A stretch of 43,154 nucleotides of DNA from assembly GCA_945916235.1 (NCBI GenBank), contig CAMEGQ010000011.1, forward strand, positions 1 through 43,154, in the 5' to 3' direction. Positions within the stretch are counted from its first letter, which is position 1. Each line of letters starts with the position of its first letter. Of this stretch, positions 21,325 through 29,700 are shown piece after piece. Below the pieces are notes generated by a model that saw nothing but the letters and a program-made list of their open reading frames with translations, was not told the DNA's origin and did no database searches. A program made the translations under genes and the position numbers. The stretch is from an uncultured Porphyromonadaceae bacterium (GTDB taxonomy: Bacteria > Bacteroidota > Bacteroidia > Bacteroidales > Muribaculaceae).

Positions 21325-22590
21325 ATGGATATAGCTAATTTGAAATATGTAGTTGGTCAGGCAGAAGCCGACAAACCTGCTATTATTCGGTTTTTCACAT
21401 CCGTAGACAGCTATAGCGTTCAATGCTTCAACGATGAATTTTTGTGGCTCCAGAACTGTGTGAAGCCTTCCAAGATAATCGTGATGATTAATTCTGAAGG
21501 CGGTTCTGTGCTCCACGGAATGAGCATGTTCTCAGTCATCCGCTCGTGCCCGATAGAAGTGGACTGCGTAGTAGAAGGTCTTGCCGCATCAATGGCAAGC
21601 ATCATTTGGGCTGCTGGAGACAATCTATTCATGCACGATTACTCTCTGCTTATGATTCATAATCCTTTTAACGCGAAGTTAATGGATGAAGATCCATCAG
21701 TTAAGCAGACCGTTGAAGCTTTCCGCTCCCAGCTGGAAACAATCTATACAAAACGATTTGGTCTCTCGAAAGACAAGGTCGAAGCGATAATGAATGGTGA
21801 AGGTGATGCTGATGGCACATTCTTCAGTGCGAAGGATGCTGTTAAAGCCGGTTTTTTACCTGCGGAGAATGTAATTAAAACTTCTAAGAAGGTAAGGGAC
21901 AAAGTGAAGAATGAAATGGCAGGTGTCGATGATATGACTTCTATTTGTGACATTATGACGGCTGTATCGGCGGAAGTTGATGAAAATAAACTTATTGAGA
22001 ACATTGATGCTATTCGTAACCGAAAGGAAATTTCACAAATCCAAGACAAATATACAATGGAACAGAACGAAACTATCAATTTCGACGCCATTTCAGCTGA
22101 ACTTGGACTCGCGAAGGACACTCAGGCCGCAGCGATTAAAGCTCGTATCGCTGAGTTAATCAACGCAGAGAATACTCTCAAAACCGTTCAGGGAGAGCTC
22201 ACTGCCACTAAGATTAAACTCGAAGGTAAAGAAGCTGAACTCGTGAACGTCAACAATGAACTGACCGAGACTAAGGCATCGCTCCAGGCGTACAAAGACG
22301 CTGAGCAGAAAGCTCGCGAAGCCGAGATTGCATCCGTTATCGAGGACGCTATCCAGGCAGGCAAAATTGAGGCTGCTGCAAAAGAAGCTTGGGTCAAAAT
22401 GGCTGAGGCCGATTTCGAGACCGTTAAAGCTACTCTTGCATCCATCCAGGCCCGTGAGATAATCACGGAAGAAATCGCCAAAGATGCGGCTAACGTGGAC
22501 AAAATCGAAGAGACCCTGACTGATGTCGAGGCTCAGATGAAGGCCAAAGTTAAGGAACATCTTGGTGAAGTAAAATTTGAAAAATTTTAA
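21325..22590 (+). CDS. ClpP-type prohead protease fused to scaffold
   Basis: A 421-residue protein. Residues about 1-200 are a ClpP-fold protease: oxyanion loop NSEGGSV (56-62), nucleophile Ser89 in EGLAASMAS, and His112 in MIHNPF. The third residue is probably an acidic residue beyond 130. From about residue 230 on it becomes a long Glu/Lys/Ala coiled-coil typical of scaffolds. The frame opens at 21304, but the ATG at 21325 (MDIANLKY) is the better start. It processes and organises the procapsid before DNA packaging. It sits directly before the capsid gene, as expected. Confidence 0.85.
   Translation: MDIANLKYVVGQAEADKPAIIRFFTSVDSYSVQCFNDEFLWLQNCVKPSKIIVMINSEGGSVLHGMSMFSVIRSCPIEVDCVVEGLAASMASIIWAAGDNLFMHDYSLLMIHNPFNAKLMDEDPSVKQTVEAFRSQLETIYTKRFGLSKDKVEAIMNGEGDADGTFFSAKDAVKAGFLPAENVIKTSKKVRDKVKNEMAGVDDMTSICDIMTAVSAEVDENKLIENIDAIRNRKEISQIQDKYTMEQNETINFDAISAELGLAKDTQAAAIKARIAELINAENTLKTVQGELTATKIKLEGKEAELVNVNNELTETKASLQAYKDAEQKAREAEIASVIEDAIQAGKIEAAAKEAWVKMAEADFETVKATLASIQAREIITEEIAKDAANVDKIEETLTDVEAQMKAKVKEHLGEVKFEKF
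22057..22590 (+). CDS. probable internally initiated scaffold protein
   Basis: An in-frame ATG at 22057 (MEQNETINFDAIS) would produce a 177-residue protein equal to the scaffold half of the protease, with Ala/Glu/Lys heptads throughout. It is preceded by AAATATACA, AT-rich like other starts in this phage. Separate scaffold translation from inside a protease gene is known from lambda C/Nu3 and Mu. Here it is inferred from layout only. Confidence 0.45.
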   Translation: MEQNETINFDAISAELGLAKDTQAAAIKARIAELINAENTLKTVQGELTATKIKLEGKEAELVNVNNELTETKASLQAYKDAEQKAREAEIASVIEDAIQAGKIEAAAKEAWVKMAEADFETVKATLASIQAREIITEEIAKDAANVDKIEETLTDVEAQMKAKVKEHLGEVKFEKF

Positions 22591-22608
22591 TTCCCCGAAC
22601 CAATAACA

Positions 22609-23703
22609 ATGGCTACTATCAATTTTGCCGGTAACACTTATGCGGGCGAGGTCCTTGAGGATCTTCTTGTCTACACCGCTAAGGGCAACGAGACCTATGA
22701 GGCCGGTCTTGTGCATGTGAAGCCCGGTATTCAGAAACGTTATGTTCTGCCTCACATTCAGCTCGGTGCAATCATCCAGGACAACAAGCCCACTCCGACT
22801 TCGACCGAGGGCGCTGCCAATGATACTACCGGCTTCAACCAGTATAAGCTTTCGGAGCGCTATCTGGATCCCCAGGACTTTATGGTTTATCTGGAGTTCA
22901 ATCCTCGCGACTTTGAGGAGTATTGGCGTTTTGCTCAGCCTGAAGGTCCCCTCGTATTCCGCGAGCTCGACCCCGCTGTTCAGAAGACCATGCTTCGTCT
23001 GCTTCTCGACCGCAAGGACCAGTACATCAACGACTGCATCTGGTGTGGTAAGAAGGGTGGCGAAGACGGTACCATCACTACGCCTTCCGGCGCTACCAAG
23101 CTCGGCGGTGCTTCCGCAGCTGGTCCCATGAAATACTTCGACGGCGCTCTTGCCCGTATCCTCGCCAACCTCAAGGCTCAGACCGTTGTCGCAGGTGGTT
23201 CATCCGTAACCGAAGCTGACAAGAACGAGGTTGCATCCGGCGAGGTTGTTCTCGCAGGCTCGACTGCCTTCACCACTGGTAAGGATGTTGAAGACGCCCT
23301 CTACGCCATCTGGAAGAAGACGCCTTCTCACATCCGTAAGTCCAAGAAACTCAAATTCGTCATGGGCTGGGAAGTATGGGATCTCTACGACCAGTACCTT
23401 ACTACTCAGAAGGACTACAAGTATGTTGAGAACCCCGACGTGAACAAGCGCACTTTTAAGGGCAAGCAGATCGTTGTCATCGACGGTGTACCCGAATCCA
23501 CCATCTTTTTAGGCAAGTTCTCGGCTGATCAGGACTCCTGCCTCTGGATGGCCATTGACTACAGCACCGACGAAGAGTCCGTTAAGGTTGAGCGCCTTCA
23601 GGCCAACTCGGAGATGTACTTCTTCCAGATGCGCCTCAAGATGGACGTCAACCTGGTTCGCCCCAGCGAGATCGTCGTTTGGACTCCCTACACCAATGCT
23701 TAG
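22609..23703 (+). CDS. major capsid protein
   Basis: A 364-residue protein. The assignment rests on position right after the protease-scaffold, suitable size, a beta-rich composition and a terminator directly after it. Codons end mainly in C or G, unlike the neighbouring genes, as in highly expressed genes. The N-terminus (MATINFAGNTYAGEVLEDLL) and the middle ISO-length loops give no diagnostic motif. The sequence is consistent with the HK97 fold of Mu-like or Bacteroides phage capsids. It would form the icosahedral shell. Confidence 0.75.
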   Translation: MATINFAGNTYAGEVLEDLLVYTAKGNETYEAGLVHVKPGIQKRYVLPHIQLGAIIQDNKPTPTSTEGAANDTTGFNQYKLSERYLDPQDFMVYLEFNPRDFEEYWRFAQPEGPLVFRELDPAVQKTMLRLLLDRKDQYINDCIWCGKKGGEDGTITTPSGATKLGGASAAGPMKYFDGALARILANLKAQTVVAGGSSVTEADKNEVASGEVVLAGSTAFTTGKDVEDALYAIWKKTPSHIRKSKKLKFVMGWEVWDLYDQYLTTQKDYKYVENPDVNKRTFKGKQIVVIDGVPESTIFLGKFSADQDSCLWMAIDYSTDEESVKVERLQANSEMYFFQMRLKMDVNLVRPSEIVVWTPYTNA

Positions 23704-23746
23704 GGTGATGGCGACTAATCACTGAACGCAATAGTATCATCGATAT

Positions 23747-23783
23747 GAGGAGTGGAGACACCGAAACTCCACTCCTCTTTTCA
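23747..23783 (+). terminator. rho-independent terminator after the capsid gene
   Basis: GAGGAGTGGA (23747-23756) pairs exactly with TCCACTCCTC (23768-23777), followed by TTTTCAC. It would limit transcription into the tail genes relative to capsid. Confidence 0.85.
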
Positions 23784-23802
23784 CTTTTAATTCAGTAATC
23801 TT

Positions 23803-24138
23803 ATGGTCAAGAAGAAAGCAAAAGAAGCTCCTGAAAATGTAGCTTCTGAAAATGTAGCTCCTGAAATAGAACCGGCAGAAGCCCCTGTAGCAGAGGCTCC
23901 GGTAGAAGTAATTCCCGCAGCAGAGCCGGACGAGGCTCCGGCTCCAGTAAATGAAATCCCCAATGTGCCCGCTGCTGACCTCAGCATTCTGCCTGTTCAG
24001 GCGGTTGATTATCTCAAACGTCACCCTGAAGTAGACGCGCTCTACATCGACAAATTTGGAGGCATGTTCCCCAAGGACACTCTCAAGGTGTTTGTCAAGG
24101 ATGCCATCCTGTATAATAATCCGTATTTCAAACTGTAA
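23803..24138 (+). CDS. small virion-module protein with disordered N-terminus
   Basis: A 111-residue protein. Residues 1-55 are Pro/Glu/Ala-rich repeats (APEN/ASEN/APE, AEAPV) and presumably disordered. Residues 58-111 form a compact domain (ILPVQAVDYLKRHPEVDALYIDK...) ending NNPYFKL. The position between capsid and sheath suggests a head-tail joining or capsid-associated role. No family is recognised. Confidence 0.6.
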   Translation: MVKKKAKEAPENVASENVAPEIEPAEAPVAEAPVEVIPAAEPDEAPAPVNEIPNVPAADLSILPVQAVDYLKRHPEVDALYIDKFGGMFPKDTLKVFVKDAILYNNPYFKL

Positions 24139-24149
24139 ATCTTCATACA

Positions 24150-25487
24150 ATGGCATTAGGAAATGTATTTATGCGAGACACGGACGGTCACTTTCCCGTG
24201 ATGCAGTCCAACACCATTGAAACGGTGTGCGGTCTCATTTTCGACATCTCTGGACAGACCAACTTCTGGACTACTGGTGGAGGTGCCACAATTGCCGATA
24301 CCTGGAAGGACAAGGTTATTGAGCTCAATAGCCTGAATGATGCAATTGAGGCTGGCCTTACTGAATACACTGGCAAGGTGGATTCGGAAACGAGCCAGAG
24401 CAAGGACGTCCTGGCTGGCATCCCCTACTATCACATTCGTCAGTTCTTCGGTATGGCCGGTGGTAGTGGCCGTCTGTTCGTAATGTTTGCTGACTGCTCG
24501 AAAGATTGGAATGCAATCATCGAAATGCAGCGAGCTGCCGGTGGTGCAATCTTCCAGATTGGCGTTTGGACAGAGCAGCAGCTTTGGTCTAAACCCGATG
24601 AATCGGCCGCCACTTATTCCGTCGGACTGATTGCAGACATCAATCGTGCTGCCACAGAGCTTGCTGACGAGTATTTCTCACCGGTTTCCATTCTGCTGAG
24701 TGCGAATACCTCGAAGGTAAAAGTCGGTAGCACCACCAACAATCAGATTGCTATCAGCCAGATTCCTTCGTGCGTAGTTGACGCCCGTTATGTGACTGTG
24801 CTTCTGTCGCAGTCTATGGACGTGAATGTTCGTAAGATGCAGGCTTCTCTTGCCTCGACTACTCCTGTAGGTCTTGTAGGTCTTGCACTGGGTACTCTTG
24901 TACGAGCCAACGTCGGCACCTCTATCGGTTGGGTGCGCGAATTTGACCTTGTCAATTATTTACCCGCCATTGAGATGGGTTTTGGTGACTCTACCGTATC
25001 CGACGGACTGCTTACCAATAGCCTTAGTTATTCGGCTTTAACCAAGGCTCAGCTCAATGCTCTGGCAGATGCCGGTTATGTGTTTGCCCGCACATTCGAG
25101 GGCCTGGAAGGCCACGCTTATTTCTCGAACGACCATACGTGTTCCGATGGCGATTTCAGTACGATTTCGCGCAACCGTGCCATCAATAAGTCGCGTCGTC
25201 TTATCCGTATCGCACTTCTGCCTTACGTGAACTCGCCTATCAAAGTTGACCCCTCCAGCGGTAGTCTTTCCGCAGCACAGGTAACGGTTTTTGAGAACCT
25301 TATCAGAGACGTGCTCACTGCAATGGAAACCGCTGAGGAGATTAGCGCAACTGCTTTCGTAACAGTCTCCGCTGACCAGAATATTCTTGTTACCAAAAAG
25401 CTGGTGCTCTCGTATGGCATCGTTCCCATGGGCTGCGCTGAGTCCATTGAGGTTACTGAGGGTCTGTACGTTAGCCAGCAGGCATAA
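24150..25487 (+). CDS. contractile tail sheath protein (DUF2586-like)
   Basis: A 445-residue protein resembling DUF2586, the sheath-type family of Bacteroidetes phages. Family-like features are the start MALGNVFMRDTDGHFPV, a central domain (LFVMFADCSKDWNAIIEMQR), and a C-terminal domain with NRAINKSRRLIR and a strand-helix ending. Sheath proteins polymerise around the tube and contract on infection. It is followed by the tube gene, as in myophages, so the tail is most likely contractile. Confidence 0.75.
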   Translation: MALGNVFMRDTDGHFPVMQSNTIETVCGLIFDISGQTNFWTTGGGATIADTWKDKVIELNSLNDAIEAGLTEYTGKVDSETSQSKDVLAGIPYYHIRQFFGMAGGSGRLFVMFADCSKDWNAIIEMQRAAGGAIFQIGVWTEQQLWSKPDESAATYSVGLIADINRAATELADEYFSPVSILLSANTSKVKVGSTTNNQIAISQIPSCVVDARYVTVLLSQSMDVNVRKMQASLASTTPVGLVGLALGTLVRANVGTSIGWVREFDLVNYLPAIEMGFGDSTVSDGLLTNSLSYSALTKAQLNALADAGYVFARTFEGLEGHAYFSNDHTCSDGDFSTISRNRAINKSRRLIRIALLPYVNSPIKVDPSSGSLSAAQVTVFENLIRDVLTAMETAEEISATAFVTVSADQNILVTKKLVLSYGIVPMGCAESIEVTEGLYVSQQA

Positions 25488-25501
25488 ACTAATATACGAC
25501 A

Positions 25502-25951
25502 ATGATTATTAACAACGTCGCCTATTCGTGGGCAATGGTTCAGCTGACGTCTGTTGGTCTTACCGGTTCAGCTAACTCCAATCCTATTATCCTTCAGGGC
25601 GTGACCGCAATCAAGTGGAACCGCAAGAAGAAAGTAGAAGTCAACTATGGCCTTGGTGGCGAGCCTGCCAACCGTGGTTTCGGTAACACCGAGTATCAGG
25701 CTCAGATTACCATGGACTACAACACCCAGGTTCAGCTTCGTGCCCTCAAGGGCTCACTGATGGCGCTGGGCGAGTTCGACCTTGTAATCTCCTTCGCTAA
25801 CGAGTTCAATTCTCAGGACTTCTCGACCGAGACTGTAACCCTGAAAGGCTGTCTCTTCAACGAGGACGGCATGGAGGTATCTCAGGACGATACCAACATC
25901 ACCAAGGAATTTGAGCTCAACCCCTTCAAAATTGAAATCAGCGGACAGTAA
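25502..25951 (+). CDS. tail tube protein
   Basis: A 149-residue beta-rich protein directly after the sheath gene. Strands include VQLTSVGLTG, QGVTAIKWNRKKKVEVNYG and EYQAQITMDYN, with a short helix LRALKGSLMALGEFD, then VTLKGCLFNEDGMEVSQ. This is the fold expected of gp19-like tail tubes. It would form the inner tube through which DNA passes. Assignment is by position, length and predicted fold. Confidence 0.7.
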   Translation: MIINNVAYSWAMVQLTSVGLTGSANSNPIILQGVTAIKWNRKKKVEVNYGLGGEPANRGFGNTEYQAQITMDYNTQVQLRALKGSLMALGEFDLVISFANEFNSQDFSTETVTLKGCLFNEDGMEVSQDDTNITKEFELNPFKIEISGQ

Positions 25952-25983
25952 CTTCTTCCATAGGTTATCAATAGAGTGAATGG

Positions 25984-26024
25984 ATGCGGCACCGGCAATA
26001 GTCGATGCCGCATTTTATTTTTTC
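25984..26024 (+). terminator. rho-independent terminator after the tube gene
   Basis: ATGCGGCA (25984-25991) pairs with TGCCGCAT (26006-26013), followed by TTTATTTTTTC. It probably tunes expression between the abundant tube and later tail genes. Confidence 0.85.
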
Positions 26025-26095
26025 AGTTTTTTCACCTCTATGATAAATACAAGTTCTATTCTCTGATGAAACCACTTAAAATATCATTTTAAATT

Positions 26096-26494
26096 ATGGA
26101 AGATAAAGAAATTCTTGACACCGTAGAAAACGACGTAATCGATTCTAAGGTTATCGCAGCTATCGAAAAGAAGGCCGCAGAACTCAAAGCTAACAACCCT
26201 AAGGCAAAGAAAGTGATTCCTCTGCTGGTAGAAGGTGACGTTGATGACGAGAAAGAGTATTACGTAGGTTACTTCACTCAGCCTTCGTTTATGGACTTCT
26301 CCAAGTATCTCACTCTTTCGCAGAAGGACCAGGCGTCGGCTATGCGCCAGCTTGCTAAGGACTGCTTTATTGAAGGCGACCGCGAGCTTCTGGACGACGA
26401 CTCGCTATTTCTTTTCGGCCTGATGGGACAGCTTCAGCACCTCATTAAGATGCGTGGTGGCCGAGTCATAAATTTATCCAAGCCTGGGAAGTAA
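26096..26494 (+). CDS. tail assembly chaperone, short form
   Basis: A 132-residue acidic, helical protein between the tube and tape measure genes, the normal place of the G-type tail assembly chaperone. Its end (NLSKPGK) lies inside a region where the -1 frame continues open for 61 residues. It has Glu/Asp/Lys-rich helices (EKKAAELKANNPKAKK) and a C-terminal helix GLMGQLQHLIKM. It is expected to coat the tape measure during tail assembly. Confidence 0.75.
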   Translation: MEDKEILDTVENDVIDSKVIAAIEKKAAELKANNPKAKKVIPLLVEGDVDDEKEYYVGYFTQPSFMDFSKYLTLSQKDQASAMRQLAKDCFIEGDRELLDDDSLFLFGLMGQLQHLIKMRGGRVINLSKPGK

Positions 26495-26661
26495 AAGAGG
26501 ACGATTACTTTCGTCAGAAGTTAATCTACCTACGACATTACTTTCCGGGTGTTAATATTGACGATCTTGACGATGAGACATTCGCAATTCTCGTTAACGA
26601 TGCTGAATGGATGCACTCTCAGATGGTCATAACCCGATACGCAAATGCTTTAGGTCTATAA
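26096..26661 (+). CDS. tail assembly chaperone, frameshifted long form (GT-like)
   Basis: The -1 frame entered at 26470-26476 reads on without a start codon to TAA at 26659-26661, adding 61 residues beginning IQAWEVKEDDYFRQK and ending RYANALGL. The joined product would be 188 residues. A stop in the -1 frame near 26446 fixes the shift between about 26449 and 26494, and the only canonical heptamer there is A AAT TTA. This is the known arrangement of G/GT proteins in many tailed phages. The extension has coding-like composition but no ATG near its start, supporting frameshifting over separate translation. Confidence 0.75.
26470..26476 (+). other. -1 frameshift slippery sequence
   Basis: A AAT TTA in the zero frame fits the X XXY YYZ pattern, so both tRNAs can re-pair on AAA and TTT after slipping back one base. 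The zero-frame stop follows 15 bases downstream. No strong downstream stem is evident to me. Confidence 0.75.
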
Positions 26662-26674
26662 TTACACTCGTTGA

Positions 26675-26712
26675 GACCCCGCTGTTTCCTCCTTGCAGCG
26701 GGGTCCTTCTTT
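26675..26712 (+). terminator. hairpin between chaperone and tape measure genes
   Basis: GACCCCGCTG (26675-26684) pairs exactly with CAGCGGGGTC (26696-26705), followed by CTTCTTT. The T run is imperfect, so termination may be partial, which suits a following gene needed in few copies. Confidence 0.65.
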
Positions 26713-26763
26713 ACCCGTGGTTTCTTCGCTATCTCTATTCTATGTAAAGGACTTTCTACAATT

Positions 26764-29700
26764 ATGGCTGGACAAACATACCAAGTTAATTATATAGTCA
26801 ACGTTGACGCAGTCTCTGCTCAGAATGCGATTAATTCGTTTAAAAGAGCGGTTGCATCGATGGACAAAGCCACAAAGCCTCTGATAGACTTACAGAACAA
26901 AGTCCGTGGTCTTGTGGAGACTATGAGTGCGCTTAACCGAGGAAAATATTCGGTTAATATCAACACGAAGCCTGCTACACAAAAGATAGGCAAGCTGATT
27001 CGCGCCTTACAGATGGCAAAGTCTGAGGTACAACAGCTAAATGCCATGGGAGTTACTTTAGGTGCGACTAAAGGACGTGCTGCGACTAAGGCGATTCCTG
27101 CTCCTATTGGAGGGTCGAGGGCATCCCAGCCCCGCGTTTCGCCTGCCCGCACCACTCCTGCGACTTCTACTTCTGCTCGTGCTTATACTCCTATGGCATA
27201 TACTCGTCCAGGTAATTTAAGCTATAAGCTCTTCGGCCCTACGCCTCTGCCGAACAATGGCGGTATGGCTATTGATATGCTGAAAGGCATGGGCATCGCT
27301 TACGGTATTGCCGGTATGGGAACAATGGTTTCCAACATTGTTAATCAGGCCGCTGAATACGACAACCTGATGAAGACGGTTGAGAATATCCTGAAATCGC
27401 ACGACACGGGGGCCAATTTCTCAGGCCGATTCTCTTCGATGTCAACTACCGTCCGTAACGTTGGTATGGAAACTAAGTTCAAGGTGACTGAGGTTGCAGA
27501 TGCCGCTAAGTTCTTGGCGATGGCCGGTCTGAATGTAGAAGCGATTTCTCAGGCCATTCGACCGATTGCTGACATTGCGCTTGTAGGTGATACTGAACTG
27601 GGCCAGACCGCCGACTTGGTTACTAATATTATGACTGCATATAACATTGCGCCGGGCAAGATGCGCAATGCAGCTGATATTATGACCAATACTTTCACCA
27701 TGTCTAACACCACGTTGACGGAGATTGCAGAAGCCTATAAGTATGCTGCATCTCTGTTATCGGCTGGTGATGTGCCTTTTGAAGAGGCGACCGCCGCAAT
27801 CGGTGTACTTGGCGACGCAGGTATCAAAGGTTCTCAGGCAGGCACCACGCTCCGTACCATTATGGCTAACGTGGTCAATCCTACCAAGAAACAGCAAAAG
27901 GCTTGGGCTGAAATTGGCGTAAACCGTTTTAATTCGGACGGTTCCCGAAAGAGTCTTCTTGAGATATTCAAGGAACTTAATCAAGCTAATTTAGATGTAA
28001 GCACATACTATAGGCTTTTTCATAAGACAGCGGCATCTGGAGCGGTTGCTCTCGCTTCTCATGCAGGTAAGTGGGAAGATGTATATCTTGAAAACTTTTT
28101 AGCCGGAGGTCTTTCGGCGAACTTGGCAGACGCAAAAAAGAACACACTTCAGGGTTTATGGGCACAGCTCGTGTCTGTCTTCACTGATAAGGGTGTAACC
28201 GCCTTTAACAGTGTGCAAGGCCAAATTCGAGATATGATGACTACGGCAATCAACTGGCTGAAGAGCGACCAAGCTTCAAAGGCATTTAAGGAGATTTCCA
28301 AAAATTTGATGGAGTTTGTTCATACTATCATTGATGCAACCAAATGGTTTGCTAAATTATATGGATGGGCTTGGCCATTTATTAAAGTGTGGGCCAAATT
28401 CCAGCTTATGATTTGGCCCGTAGTTAAAGCTGTTACTGCTTTGCGTAGCGTCTTCCTGGCAATTATGGGAATACGTAAGCTTGGTTTGTTTATCAGTGGT
28501 TTGATTACCTCTTTTAGAAGCCTCGGAACTGCTGCAACGTTTGCATCAAGAGGAGTGGCCAGCGTAACTGGAACTGGTGTAGCTGCTACTGCTGGCTCTG
28601 CTGCCACATCTATGACGGTAAAGTCAGCTTTAGGAGGATTGTTTATGCTTTCTCCGCAACAGGCAACTTGGGCTAAAAATGGCTTTAGCATTATGGGGCG
28701 CCGTGTTATGCGTCCGCTTGACTTGACTCCAAGATATGATAGAGGCTCCTATGATATTGTCGGCAGACACCAATACAATCGACAGGAACTTGCTCGTGTT
28801 CAGCGAGAGCGCAAAATATACAACCGAAGAGCATTTGCGCAGCAGGCGGTTAATGTAGCCGGTGGCGCGGCTGGCGCTTTGGCTTTAGGCTATGGTATGC
28901 ACAAAATTGCTGATGCAGATAATGGTTATGATACATGGTCTGGCGTAATGTACGGCATCGCCGGTACTGCCGCTATGGTTGGCGGTCCTTATGGCTGGGG
29001 TATTGCCGCTGGTGCCGCAATTGTTGGCGGCATTATGCAGGCAATCGGATCTGCCACTCAGTCTAACAAGATTTACGGTGAGCTTCAGGAGTTTGCGAAA
29101 AAGAATGCGATTAATAGTGGCGTCATAGCAGGCTCTGAGAGCCGAACCATGCAATATCTGGAAGCTCAATATACTAAATATAATGACATTAATGGCCTTA
29201 TAGAAAAGCGTATTGAGCTGACTGCTAAACTTCTTGGATTGCAGAGTGGCGATAATCCCATGGATGCTTCTACTGGTGTATTTCAGGGTCTTATGGAAAA
29301 GCATGAAGACTTGTGGGAGAGCGACAATCTAAAAGCATTCAATGAGATTTATCGCGATAAGTTCAACTCCAATAAGCATCTTATTTTCTATAAAGGAGCT
29401 TATTATTTAACCACAGCCGATTCTCTGACAGGCGGTTATGTCAATGAAGGAGGAAAGAGCTATTATAAAGTGCAGGGAGTCAATGGAGAAGAGGCTCTAA
29501 GAGCTGGTACTTCTGCTACCAATAGCATGAAAGCAGCGTTCGCAAGTATGGCGGCTACTGCTGAGCTTATGTCTCCTGGCGGCTATTATGAAAAGTTAGT
29601 TGAAGGTTTGCGTTTAAATATCGCAAAGCTGGGTAGGAAAGGTGCTAGTGCACTAGAAGCTGATAGCTATTTTGATCAAATTGCCAAAGCTAATAATCCT

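Noticed and set aside
26096-26661. Sequencing or assembly frameshift in the chaperone gene
   Set aside because: A canonical slippery heptamer and the known G/GT arrangement at this location explain the two frames better.
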